DNA of 64,000 nucleotides from an uncultured Ruminococcus sp. (GCA_947627275.1 CANQVK010000011.1:18865-82864); one strand, 5' to 3'; shown: positions 55,513 through 63,906, counted from the first letter of the stretch. The notes: generated from the sequence alone by a model not told the origin. Numbers and translations: made by a program.

Positions 55513-55638
55513 TATACTCACCGCTATTGCAAAATGTCCAAAGAAAGCTGAACAGAAAATTTGTATGTCAAGGAAGATGACGCAGACAGACGGATTTTAT
55601 GTCGGCGTTACTGGATATTTTGCAATAGCGGCGAGTAT
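55513..55638 (+). repeat. Dispersed hairpin element, type 1, deletion copy C
   Basis: 126 bp with the same ends and stem sequences as copies A and B, but 35 bp shorter. The missing part is exactly one GGAAGATGACG copy plus the apical hairpin, as expected from deletion between the direct repeats. It ends 15 bases before the rluA-type start, so it lies in or at the leader of that gene. Confidence 0.88.
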
Positions 55639-55653
55639 GTACAGAGGTGAAAA

Positions 55654-56610
55654 ATGAAGGAATTTAAGATCACACAGAATGACAGCGGTCAGAGAATAGA
55701 TAAATTCTTGCAGAAGGCTATGCCCGAGCTTCCTAAGAGCATGATGTACCGACTTATCCGCAAAAAAGAAATAAAAATAAACGGCAGACGCTGCGAGAAC
55801 TCCGCAAAACTTGCCGAGGGAGATATTGTTCGTGTATACGTCAAGGACGAGGTTTCAGCTCCGAAACGGCACGACATGAGCTTTATCAATGCCGATACGG
55901 AGTTGAACGCGATCTATGAGGACGACAACATCATTATCGTGTTCAAGCCTGTCGGACTCGACTCGCACAGCAACGGCGAAAATAACCCTGATACGCTGAT
56001 AAACCGAATAAAGCTCTATCTTTACCGTAAGGGGGAATATGCTCCCGACACCGAGAATACTTTCTCCCCCGCTCTTTGCAGCAGGCTTGACAGAAATACT
56101 TCGGGACTTGTGACCGCGGCAAAAAATGCGGCTTCCCTTCGGGAACTGAACGAGGGTATCAGGTCGGGCTGCGTACATAAAATTTACCGCTGTATCGTTG
56201 TCGGAAAACCTGCAAGGTCGGAGGACATACTAACCGCCTACCATTTCAGGGACGAGGGCAGAAATATGGTGCGTATCAGCACAGACCCCAAAGAAGGATT
56301 CAGGCAGATACGCACGGGCTATAAGCTTTTAGCCGAAAATTCGGGGCTTTCTCTACTGGAAATACGGCTTTATACGGGACGTACTCACCAGATAAGGGCG
56401 CACCTTGCGCATATTGGTCTGCCTATCCTCGGAGACGGAAAGTACGGAAATATCGCCGCAAACAAACGCTTCGGCATTTTCCGTCAGCAGCTTTGCGCAT
56501 ACGAGCTGGAATTTGATTTTCCCGAAAGCTCACCGCTCCGCTACCTAAGCAAAATTCACCCCAAGTCTCCCGAAAACTTACAGGTAACCTCTAAAATTGA
56601 TTTTAAATGA
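55654..56610 (+). CDS. RluA family pseudouridine synthase
   Basis: The 318-residue protein has an N-terminal S4 RNA-binding domain (about 12-60) and a catalytic domain with FKPVGLDSH, SRLDRNTSG (catalytic Asp146) and the C-terminal TGRTHQIRAHLAHIGLPILGD. It isomerises uridines in rRNA or tRNA; the target is not deducible. The first residue of the catalytic motif is Ser rather than the usual His. AGAGGTG precedes the ATG. Confidence 0.93.
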   Translation: MKEFKITQNDSGQRIDKFLQKAMPELPKSMMYRLIRKKEIKINGRRCENSAKLAEGDIVRVYVKDEVSAPKRHDMSFINADTELNAIYEDDNIIIVFKPVGLDSHSNGENNPDTLINRIKLYLYRKGEYAPDTENTFSPALCSRLDRNTSGLVTAAKNAASLRELNEGIRSGCVHKIYRCIVVGKPARSEDILTAYHFRDEGRNMVRISTDPKEGFRQIRTGYKLLAENSGLSLLEIRLYTGRTHQIRAHLAHIGLPILGDGKYGNIAANKRFGIFRQQLCAYELEFDFPESSPLRYLSKIHPKSPENLQVTSKIDFK

Positions 56611-56611
56611 C

Positions 56612-56640
56612 TTGACTTTTTCGCATTAAAGTAGTATAAT
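56612..56640 (+). promoter_or_regulatory. tyrA promoter
   Basis: TTGACT (56612-56617), 17 bases, TATAAT (56635-56640). The predicted start near 56647 lies 17 bases before element D. Confidence 0.75.
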
Positions 56641-56663
56641 AAACATGTTTAAAACAATGTCAA

Positions 56664-56821
56664 TAGACCTCCTCGGAAACTAAGGTGCAGCCGTATGACT
56701 AAAGATTTTGTCATATGGCAAGGCAGACGATGAAAGCGGGCTAACGCCCTCTGAGGAGGATAACGCAGCCACATGGCAAAAGATTTGACAGACGGTGTGC
56801 GTTAGTTTCCGAGGAGGTCTA
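56664..56821 (+). repeat. Dispersed hairpin element, divergent copy D, in the tyrA leader
   Basis: 158 bp with perfect inverted ends TAGACCTCCTCGGAAACTAA / TTAGTTTCCGAGGAGGTCTA. Pairing continues imperfectly to GTCATATGGC against GCCACATGGC. The apex is GGGC-TAAC-GCCC flanked by CAAGGCAGACGATGAAAGC (56719-56737) and GAGGAGGATAACGCAG (56753-56768). These match the flanks in copies A and B although the stems differ completely. It fills the tyrA leader up to the ribosome site. Confidence 0.8.
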
Positions 56822-56841
56822 ATAAAAAGGATGTAATACTC

Positions 56842-57693
56842 ATGAAAATTTTAGTAGTCGGACTGGGTCTTATCGGAGGCTCTATCTGCAAAGCTCTGAA
56901 AAAATACACCTCCCATTTAGTCACAGGCTGCGATCTGAACCACGATATTGAATTTTCAGCCCTGAGAGATGTTGCTATCGACAAGGAATTTGACGGCAGT
57001 TTCAGCGGTTTCGATTTGATCATAGTCTCTCTTTTTCCCGACGCTGCGGAAAGCTATCTGCGTGAAAATATCGGTAAATTCGATAAAAACACCCTGATAA
57101 CCGACGTTTGCGGCATTAAGGGCAGTTTCTCCCTGAGAGTGAAAAAAATGGCTGAGGACTGCGGACTTCGTTATGTCGGCATACATCCCATGGCTGGAAA
57201 GGAGTTCGGCGGCTATCATAACAGCAGCGCAGATCTGTTCCAGAAAGCAAACTTTATAATCGCGCCTTTTGAAAACAGCAGAAACGAGGACGTCGATCTG
57301 TTGACGAACCTTGCAAAAGAGATCGGCGCAGGAAAAATCGTGGTAACTACCCCCGAAAACCACGACAAAATGATAGCATACACTTCACAGCTTGCTCATA
57401 TCGTGTCCTCCGCTTACGTAAAAAGTCCCGAGCTTGACTTGGAATGCGGTTTCAGCGGCGGCAGTTTTCAGGATATGACAAGAATTGCCACTATGAACGA
57501 AAAAATGTGGACCGATCTGTTTATGCAGAACAGAGAAAATCTAATGTATGAGCTTGAGATCCTTATTGAAAATTTAACAAAATATAATACGGCTCTGAAA
57601 AATGCCGACAGCGAAGAAATGCTCAGGCTTATCGCCGAGGGCAGACAGCTTAAGGAGGAAAATCTCCGCCACCGTCAGGGACAGCCGAATTAA
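56842..57693 (+). CDS. tyrA: Prephenate dehydrogenase TyrA
   Basis: The 283-residue protein starts with a Rossmann NAD loop (VVGLGLIGGSICKAL) and has the prephenate-site blocks DVCGIKGSF, GIHPMAGKEFGGY and FSGGSFQDMTRIA. It makes 4-hydroxyphenylpyruvate for tyrosine. There is no ACT or chorismate mutase domain. Lone tyrA here is not next to other aro genes. AAAAGGATG precedes the start. No T-box signature is in the leader; element D occupies it. Confidence 0.93.
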   Translation: MKILVVGLGLIGGSICKALKKYTSHLVTGCDLNHDIEFSALRDVAIDKEFDGSFSGFDLIIVSLFPDAAESYLRENIGKFDKNTLITDVCGIKGSFSLRVKKMAEDCGLRYVGIHPMAGKEFGGYHNSSADLFQKANFIIAPFENSRNEDVDLLTNLAKEIGAGKIVVTTPENHDKMIAYTSQLAHIVSSAYVKSPELDLECGFSGGSFQDMTRIATMNEKMWTDLFMQNRENLMYELEILIENLTKYNTALKNADSEEMLRLIAEGRQLKEENLRHRQGQPN

Positions 57694-57707
57694 CGTAGAA
57701 CAGCAAC

Positions 57708-57746
57708 AAATCCCCTTTGTCACCGAAACAAAGGGGATTTTTATTT
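57708..57746 (+). terminator. Terminator after tyrA
   Basis: AAATCCCCTTTGT (57708-57720) pairs with ACAAAGGGGATTT (57728-57740), then TTATTT. Confidence 0.9.
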
Positions 57747-57770
57747 CTATAGGTTAATGAGACACTGATA

Positions 57771-59681
57771 TCATATAAACATAGTGCTGATATTATGCTC
57801 ACGGGCGTAGCGTTCCGCCTTTTTACGGTTGACCTGCTTCAAGATACGCAGAATAAGCTTCTGCCCTTTTTTTACCGTTGTCTGATTGTAGTCAACGCCC
57901 TCAAATTCAGCAATCTTCACGTTATAAATATTCTCGCAGCCGCAGAACGCGTCATCGCGGACATCCTTTGTCTGAACGCTGACACGAACGTCCGTAAGCT
58001 TGCCGCAGCCGTAAAACGCCCAACTGCCGATAGTTTTTACAGAAGGAGGGATCGTGATCTCCTCCAGCGATCTGCACCACGAAAAGGCGCTTTCGCCGAT
58101 GCTTGTAACGGAATCTGCAATAACGATCTTCTTTAAGCCGTAACATTCGGAAAACGCCGCATTTCCGATAGCTTCCACAGAATGAGAAATAATTACACGA
58201 TTAAGATTGCGGCAGGCAAAAAAGCTTAAATCGTTTATCTTTTTTATTTGTCCCGGGAAAATCAGCTTGCGTATGGAACTGCACCTGCCAAAAGCTCCCT
58301 TGCCTATGTTTTTAAGAGAATTAGGAAAATCAAGCTCTTTAAGCCGCTGACACTTCAAGAAAGCGTTTTCACCTATAGACTCTAAATTTCTCGAAAAAAC
58401 AATTTCCTCCAAATTAACGCAGTGGGCGAAAGCAAAGCGGTCAACAGTCTTTACGCTGTCGGACATAATAATTGTTTTTGCCGATTTATTGCCTCTGAAC
58501 GCATATTTCCCGATAGAAACTATCGTATCGGGGATATGTATTACTTCGTTAGTGCCAATATATTTTATAAGCAGAGTTCCGTTTTTGCCAAGAGCCATGT
58601 TGTTAATATCGTCGATCTCAACACTTTCAACCTGCTCAATGTCCTTATCACTGTATAATTCGTCAATTTTCTCACGGGACATTGCCTTAGCGGACGTTTT
58701 TTTCACCGTTTCGGGTTCAGCTTTCACCGGCTGAGCAGTCTCGTGTATCTCTCTGAATGCGTCCCTTGAAAGAACGATCTCGGGCATTTCTTTTTTCTTG
58801 GCTTTTGCAGGCTTTGGCGCGTCTGAGATCACATGAGCTTCATTCGGCTTTTTTTCGGTAATTTTCTCCGATTTTGCTGTTTCTTGTGCAGTTGAAAGAG
58901 AACTCTTTTCAACGCCGTCCGAAGATTTTTTTACATTTATTTCCTCAATAAAAATTGTTTTCGGCTTCTCCTCTGCCTTTTTCTCGGGCTTCGGGGACTC
59001 CTTGGGCTTTTCCTCCGCCTTTTTCTCGGGCTTCGAGGACTCCTTTGGCTTCTCCTCTGCCTTTTTCTCAGGCTTTGAGGACTCCTTTGGCTTCTCCTCC
59101 GCCTTTTTTTCAGGCTTCGGAGACTCCTTGGTCTTCTCCTCCGCCTTTTTCTCGGGCTTCGGAGACTCCTTGGTCTTCTCCTCCGCCTTTTTCTCGGGCA
59201 TCGGGGACTCCTTGGGCTTTTCCTCCGCCTTTTTCTCGGGCTTCGGGGACTCCTTGGGTTTCTTCTCCGCCTCTTTCTTGGGCTTCGGAAACTCCTTGGG
59301 CTTCTCCTCCGCCTTTTTCTCGGACTTCGGGGACTTCTTGGGTTTCTCCTCCGCCTTTTTCTCGGGCATCGGGGACTCCTTGGGCTTTTCCTCCGCCTTT
59401 TTCTCGGGCTTCGGGGACTCCTTTGGCTTCTCCTCCGCCTTTTTCTCGGGCTTCGGAGACTCCTTGGGCTTTTCCTCCGCCTTTTTCTCAGACTTCGGGG
59501 ATTCATTAGGCTTCTCCTCCGCATTTTTCTTGGACTTCGGGGACTCTTTTGGCTTCTCCTCCGCCTTTTCAGCAACTTTATCATGCTCTACAAGCGCAGA
59601 AGAAATTTTTACATCCTTTTCCTCAGCAGCAAAATCCGCTTTAGAGGCTTTGCGAACTCTTACTATCTTAGTTACTTTCAT
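57771..59681 (-). CDS. Lys/Glu/Pro-repeat protein with BspA-type leucine-rich repeats
   Basis: The 636-residue protein begins without a signal peptide (MKVTKIVRVRKASKADF). Residues 39-241 are 14 full copies and one partial copy of KAEEKPKESPKPEK. Residues about 360-600 are BspA-type (LRR_5) repeats such as IVSIGKYAFRGNKSAKTIIM and LESIGENAFLKCQRLKEL. The C-terminus is basic (GQKLILRILKQVNRKKAERYA). LRR_5 proteins are usually secreted or surface-bound, so a cytoplasmic form with a charged repeat stalk is unusual. No function can be assigned. Confidence 0.85.
   Translation of the reverse strand: MKVTKIVRVRKASKADFAAEEKDVKISSALVEHDKVAEKAEEKPKESPKSKKNAEEKPNESPKSEKKAEEKPKESPKPEKKAEEKPKESPKPEKKAEEKPKESPMPEKKAEEKPKKSPKSEKKAEEKPKEFPKPKKEAEKKPKESPKPEKKAEEKPKESPMPEKKAEEKTKESPKPEKKAEEKTKESPKPEKKAEEKPKESSKPEKKAEEKPKESSKPEKKAEEKPKESPKPEKKAEEKPKTIFIEEINVKKSSDGVEKSSLSTAQETAKSEKITEKKPNEAHVISDAPKPAKAKKKEMPEIVLSRDAFREIHETAQPVKAEPETVKKTSAKAMSREKIDELYSDKDIEQVESVEIDDINNMALGKNGTLLIKYIGTNEVIHIPDTIVSIGKYAFRGNKSAKTIIMSDSVKTVDRFAFAHCVNLEEIVFSRNLESIGENAFLKCQRLKELDFPNSLKNIGKGAFGRCSSIRKLIFPGQIKKINDLSFFACRNLNRVIISHSVEAIGNAAFSECYGLKKIVIADSVTSIGESAFSWCRSLEEITIPPSVKTIGSWAFYGCGKLTDVRVSVQTKDVRDDAFCGCENIYNVKIAEFEGVDYNQTTVKKGQKLILRILKQVNRKKAERYAREHNISTMFI
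58959..59567 (-). repeat. 42-bp tandem coding repeats
   Basis: About 14.5 units of 42 bp encode KAEEKPKESPKPEK. Units differ by scattered substitutions, mostly at P/T, P/M and P/S sites and in silent positions, which suggests repeated unequal exchange. The opposite strand is also open through the repeat, but that is a codon-pattern effect. Confidence 0.92.
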
Positions 59682-59735
59682 GTATATGCACCTCTTAGGG
59701 GTAAATTTTTAATAAAAAATGAATACATCAATTAA

Positions 59736-59764
59736 ATTATAGCATGTTTCTCAGTAAAATGCAA
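59736..59764 (-). promoter_or_regulatory. Promoter of the repeat/LRR gene
   Basis: On the minus strand TTGCAT (59764-59759), 17 bases, TATAAT (59741-59736). Confidence 0.7.
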
Positions 59765-59880
59765 GAAAACATTTTGCTTTCTGATTATTTTTGTAGGAAA
59801 TTACCAATAAACGAATTATATTTGTACAAATTATCCAAACATAATTATGCAAAAAAATTGCAAAATTATTGCAAAAATTA

Positions 59881-59909
59881 TTGACTTTACGAAATCCGAA
59901 ATGTATAAT
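59881..59909 (+). promoter_or_regulatory. Promoter of the solute-binding lipoprotein gene
   Basis: TTGACT (59881-59886), 17 bases, TATAAT (59904-59909), about 30 bases before the ATG at 59941. Confidence 0.75.
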
Positions 59910-59940
59910 GAACATACAAGCTTGTGAAAGGAATAATGTT

Positions 59941-62325
59941 ATGAAAAAATTGATTGCTTTAATATTATCCGCGACTGCTCTGACTTCATGCTCAAATGTC
60001 GGGAATCTCCCGAAATCCAATGATAGCACCGCAAACGATATATCATCGGCAGTTCAGTCAGAGGAGCTTTCAGCCGCTTCAAACGGATACAAAACCATGG
60101 AGATAGAACTTCCGATAGATTACGGGTACATAAGCAGATTTATCACTTTGCCCGGCTCGGACAAATTCTATTTGCAGCGCTATTGGTGCGACAACAAAGA
60201 ATGCAACGATCCAAATTCGCCCACAGGCATGGTAGAAGCTCCGAATACTTTTGAAAGCATTGACGAATGCAAAGACCTTATTTTTAAGCAGCCCGATGAG
60301 TTTTACAGCGCAGACTACGCTAACAGCGATATACTTTTCAACACCGACGGATCTTTTATAACGCTGATCGTTATGGAAGATCATGGAGGAATGAAATTCC
60401 CCGATGAATATGACGAATCCTTTGATTACACTACATATAACTCGAACTGCACGTATTCGTTCAAGCTTATCAAATACAGCAGCAGCTGCGAAGTCCTCTG
60501 GGAAACGGATTTTGAACCTACCGACGACTTCTTTGAGAAATCGGAGGATCAGGTATATCTGGCTTACCAATCTACGATAGCGGACGGAGACAGTATACTT
60601 ATGTCTACCAACGCCGGAAAGATTTTTAGAATTTCGCAAAACGGCGAGATTTCTCAGGTCTTTGCCCTTGAAGGCGACCCTTATGAAATTACTGCTCCTG
60701 TTCTTATGCGCGATCGTGACGGAAAACTTGTTTTATGTATCCAAGACGAGACTACCGATGACAACGGCTACGTAAAATATTGCACGTATCTCTGCGATTT
60801 CGGTGAAGACGGTTATGTTGGAGAACCGTTCGCAAATGTATCCAACGATAACGAGTCTTTCGATATTACTCCGGGGAGCGGCGAATACAGATTCTACGTA
60901 TCTCATACCGACGGTCTGTACGGAATTACCGACGCAGGGGACGAAAAGCTTATTATCGACTATGAGGACATCAGCCTTGAAAGCGGTCCGACAATTTCAT
61001 TAGGCGATAACGTTTTTCTTATGGCAGTTGACGACAATGATTCCGCACATACACATCTTTACAAGATAGTTCCCAGAGAGCCTGGAGAAACCGACGAGCG
61101 CACCGAAATATCCATTGCCAATCCGTACAATTACATTCCGAGGGAGCTTATTAACGACTTCAATAAATCTCAGGATACCTACAAAATCAAAACAGTGGAA
61201 TTTGAACAGTCCGATGAAGAACGCGATCAAGGCTTGCTCAATAACAATGCGCTTAATATGGCACTTATACAAGGAGAAGCCCCCGACATAATTTTCGGTC
61301 TTGATTTTGCGACATATCAGAATTATCAGCATAAGGGAGTTTTCACCGATCTCTATCCGCTTATGGAAAACGACCCGAAAATCAATAAGTCTACTATATT
61401 GCCGAATTTCTTAAAAGCTATGGAAACGTCCGACGGCTCGCTTTATGCGCTTTGCAATTCATTCGGGGTCACAACAATGGTAGCCAAAACAAAAGTTTTC
61501 AGCAAGGAAAACTGGACATTTGACGAAATGGCAGAGCTTTACGAAAATCCGCCCGTAAACGCTGTCCACAGGTACGACGGCTACAACAAGGAAGAAATGT
61601 TCAACAGTCTGTCATATTGCTTTGATGACCTTATCGACTACGAAACATCGACCTGCAATTTCCAATCGGAGGAATTTATAAAGCTCCTTGAATTTTGCAA
61701 TCGTTTCGTTGATGTAGTTCCAAGACCGGATAAGGTCGCAGACGGTGAAGAAGCTAATCAGAATTACTGGACAGAGCGCTATACATGGCTCAGAGATGAT
61801 GCAATTCTTAATGAAACAATAGCTCCGCTCGGCTATTCACATTGCAAGTATTTGCAGGGCGGCGGCGAGGAGCTGACTATCGTCGGCTACCCCTCGTCAA
61901 ACGGCAAGGGCGGCAGATTGTCGGTAGATACACTTGTCAGCATTACCGAAAGCTGCAAATGCAAGGAGGGCGCATGGGCGTTCATCAGCTATTATATCGA
62001 CCGATCCAATAGTTCAGATTCTAACGGCGATGAATTTTCGGGAATGCCAATACTTTCTGAAAGCTTTGAAAAGCTGATGGACAGCGAAATGACCGCCAAT
62101 CATACGGCAAACGGAAGGGAGATACCGAATCTTACGCAGGCAGACAGAGATATGCTGGCAAATTACATAAAGTCCTGCGATACATTGGGTACGCTTCTTG
62201 ATGAGGACATAATAAACGTATGCTCGGAAGAAACCTCTCTGTATTTCGCAGGTCAGCAGACAGCGGAAACGACAGCCGAGCATATTCAGAACAGAGCTTC
62301 TATCATAATAAGCGAAAAAAGCTGA
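59941..62325 (+). CDS. Large lipoprotein with a C-terminal extracellular solute-binding domain
   Basis: The 794-residue protein has a lipoprotein signal (MKKLIALILSATALTSC, lipid Cys17). A long N-terminal region (about 50-385) has beta-rich segments of possible propeller type (KIFRISQNGEISQVF, DGLYGITDAGDEKLI). A family 1 solute-binding domain follows (about 395-790, with GEAPDIIFGLDFATY, GVFTDLYPLMENDP and DGSLYALCNSFGV). Solute-binding proteins normally serve ABC sugar importers, but no permease or ATPase gene is nearby. The frame opens at 59869; the ATG at 59941 has GAAAGGA 8 bases upstream. Confidence 0.85.
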   Translation: MKKLIALILSATALTSCSNVGNLPKSNDSTANDISSAVQSEELSAASNGYKTMEIELPIDYGYISRFITLPGSDKFYLQRYWCDNKECNDPNSPTGMVEAPNTFESIDECKDLIFKQPDEFYSADYANSDILFNTDGSFITLIVMEDHGGMKFPDEYDESFDYTTYNSNCTYSFKLIKYSSSCEVLWETDFEPTDDFFEKSEDQVYLAYQSTIADGDSILMSTNAGKIFRISQNGEISQVFALEGDPYEITAPVLMRDRDGKLVLCIQDETTDDNGYVKYCTYLCDFGEDGYVGEPFANVSNDNESFDITPGSGEYRFYVSHTDGLYGITDAGDEKLIIDYEDISLESGPTISLGDNVFLMAVDDNDSAHTHLYKIVPREPGETDERTEISIANPYNYIPRELINDFNKSQDTYKIKTVEFEQSDEERDQGLLNNNALNMALIQGEAPDIIFGLDFATYQNYQHKGVFTDLYPLMENDPKINKSTILPNFLKAMETSDGSLYALCNSFGVTTMVAKTKVFSKENWTFDEMAELYENPPVNAVHRYDGYNKEEMFNSLSYCFDDLIDYETSTCNFQSEEFIKLLEFCNRFVDVVPRPDKVADGEEANQNYWTERYTWLRDDAILNETIAPLGYSHCKYLQGGGEELTIVGYPSSNGKGGRLSVDTLVSITESCKCKEGAWAFISYYIDRSNSSDSNGDEFSGMPILSESFEKLMDSEMTANHTANGREIPNLTQADRDMLANYIKSCDTLGTLLDEDIINVCSEETSLYFAGQQTAETTAEHIQNRASIIISEKS

Positions 62326-62348
62326 CAATAATAATCAAACCTGCTTAT

Positions 62349-62374
62349 CCCCGACTAAGATATCTTAGTCGGGG
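62349..62374 (+). terminator. Terminator after the lipoprotein gene
   Basis: A perfect 26-bp palindrome, CCCCGACTAAGAT / ATCTTAGTCGGGG, followed by ATTTTAT. Confidence 0.85.
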
Positions 62375-62379
62375 ATTTT

Positions 62380-62395
62380 ATACTCGCCGCTATTG
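62380..62395 (+). repeat. Single end of a type 1 hairpin element (copy H)
   Basis: TATACTCGCCGCTATT is present once, with no matching inverted end downstream. Its final TT is the start of the -35 box TTGACA of the tetR promoter. Confidence 0.6.
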
Positions 62396-62450
62396 ACAAA
62401 TTTGCATTTCCATGATATAATAAATACGCACGTTATATAACATACGTTAT
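62393..62450 (+). promoter_or_regulatory. tetR promoter and probable TetR operator
   Basis: TTGACA (62393-62398), 17 bases, TATAAT (62416-62421): full consensus. The start region carries an 18-bp palindrome (62428-62445, GCACGTTAT / ATAACATAC) and a further GTTAT half site to 62450. A regulator bound there would block transcription, so autorepression by the TetR protein is likely. Confidence 0.72.
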
Positions 62451-62466
62451 TAAGGAGAGAACGCTT

Positions 62467-63054
62467 ATGCCGCCTAAAGCGAAAATCAGCAAAGAAATGG
62501 TTATTGAAGCAGGTTTGAAGATAGTACGGACAGAGGGCGCAGGAAATCTCAACGTCCGCAGGATAGCTGCAGAACTCAACTGCTCTACACAACCCGTCGT
62601 CTATCACTACGATACTGTGAACGATCTGAAATCGGACGTTTATGCTGCTGCGGACAAATTCCATGAAAAATTTATAATGACACCCGATGAAAATGCACAT
62701 AACCCGCTTTTGTCGATCGGTCTTAGATATATTAGGTTTGCCGAGGAAGAAAAATACCTGTTCCGATTCTTGTTCCAATCAGACAAATTTTGCAATATCA
62801 GCTTTCGCGACCTGCTTGACGCCGAGGACAGCAATCCTGTTATACAGCCGCTTTGTGAGATCGCCAAACTATCGGGATCACAGGCAAAAGAAGTCTTTGA
62901 AACCCTGTTTATCTGCGTTCACGGTATCGCAAGTCTGATAGCAAACAATTCGCTCACATATAATGAATCCCAATATGAAAGACTGCTGACCAATACCTTT
63001 CTGGGTGCGATCGGCATAATAAAAGGAGATAAAAATGATGAAAAAAATGTTTGA
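62467..63054 (+). CDS. TetR family transcriptional regulator
   Basis: The 195-residue protein has an N-terminal helix-turn-helix (about 10-55; LNVRRIAAELNCSTQPVVYHY) and a TetR_C-like ligand domain (WHG-type features around YIRFAEEEKYLFRFLFQSD). It is probably a repressor of itself and the overlapping CPBP protease gene. AAGGAGAG lies about 9 bases before the ATG. Confidence 0.9.
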   Translation: MPPKAKISKEMVIEAGLKIVRTEGAGNLNVRRIAAELNCSTQPVVYHYDTVNDLKSDVYAAADKFHEKFIMTPDENAHNPLLSIGLRYIRFAEEEKYLFRFLFQSDKFCNISFRDLLDAEDSNPVIQPLCEIAKLSGSQAKEVFETLFICVHGIASLIANNSLTYNESQYERLLTNTFLGAIGIIKGDKNDEKNV

Positions 63055-63781
63055 AAAAAACGAAATCACCTTTGCAATACTTCTGATCGTTGTATATGTT
63101 GTGGGAATGAGCGTCATGCAGAGGCTATCCGACGCTATCGGCATAAACTCTTTTGCAGAGGCTGTATATGGCATGATACTCTCAGGCATAATATTTCTTT
63201 TTATTAAGCGCAATGATCTTATGCGACATCTGGGACTTATAAAACCGGAAACTCCGCCCTCCAGAATGCTGTTTTACATTCCGCTTTTTCTGATCGGCAG
63301 CTTCAGCGCTTTCTTTGGACTTGGGCTTGAACATAATTTTGCCGGAACAATATTTCACACATTAGCTATGATATGCGTGGTTTTCTTGGAAGAAGTGATA
63401 TTTCGCGGATTTTTATTCAAAGGTATTGCCAAACAGAATCTTAAACAAGCTGTTGTAATATCTTCTATTACGTTTGGAATAGGACATATAGTAAATCTTT
63501 TTAACGGATACGATCCACTTCAGAATGTTATCCAAATAATACTTGCTGTTATGGTCGGATTTATGCTTGTTATGATATTTCTGCGTACCGGCAGCATTAT
63601 CCCGTGCATTGCTTTCCATGCGTTCAATAACTGCATGACTGCTTTTACATCAGGCGAACGCCTCATCGGTAAGGTGGGCGAGCAAAAGGCACAGCTCATA
63701 ATTCTTGCGGTCAACCTTATCATTGCCGCCGCATTCACATTCTATGTGACTAAGCTTCCCAAAAGGGAGCAGATACAATAG
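63035..63781 (+). CDS. CPBP family intramembrane metalloprotease
   Basis: The 248-residue protein has about seven membrane helices and the CPBP/Abi motifs: EEVIFRG (motif 1), FGIGHIVN (motif 2) and HAFNN (motif 4). Such proteins are prenyl-protease-like membrane enzymes, some linked to bacteriocin self-immunity. AAGGAG precedes the ATG. It overlaps the tetR end by 20 bases, so the two form one regulated unit. Confidence 0.9.
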   Translation: MMKKMFEKNEITFAILLIVVYVVGMSVMQRLSDAIGINSFAEAVYGMILSGIIFLFIKRNDLMRHLGLIKPETPPSRMLFYIPLFLIGSFSAFFGLGLEHNFAGTIFHTLAMICVVFLEEVIFRGFLFKGIAKQNLKQAVVISSITFGIGHIVNLFNGYDPLQNVIQIILAVMVGFMLVMIFLRTGSIIPCIAFHAFNNCMTAFTSGERLIGKVGEQKAQLIILAVNLIIAAAFTFYVTKLPKREQIQ

Positions 63782-63784
63782 CAA

Positions 63785-63823
63785 ACAGGCAGATACTTTT
63801 AGAGAGTATCTTTCTTAGCCTGT
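63785..63823 (+). terminator. Hairpin after the CPBP gene
   Basis: Nested stems ACAGGC/GCCTGT and AGATACT/AGTATCT, with TTTCTT after the inner stem. Confidence 0.6.
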
Positions 63824-63880
63824 CCAAACCCTTGAACCCTGCAAAGGAATCGGGAATTTTTGGAATATGCTGAAACTAAA

Positions 63881-63904
63881 AAGGACGGTCACATGACCGT
63901 CCTT
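63881..63904. terminator. Bidirectional terminator near the right edge
   Basis: AAGGACGGTCA (63881-63891) pairs with TGACCGTCCTT (63894-63904), with T-runs on both sides. On minus it lies 3 bases beyond the stop of the partial gene at 63907. Confidence 0.85.
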
Positions 63905-63906
63905 TT

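Noticed and set aside
56641..56841. T-box or known riboswitch in the tyrA leader
   Set aside because: No GGTGG-ACCGCG antiterminator or specifier-loop pattern is present; the region is explained by hairpin element D.
59002..59712. Long plus-strand frame (GFSSAFFSGFGDS repeats) opposite the Lys/Glu/Pro repeat gene
   Set aside because: It is the reverse complement of the 42-bp repeat; the minus-strand frame has the promoter, a start with normal context and real LRR homology.
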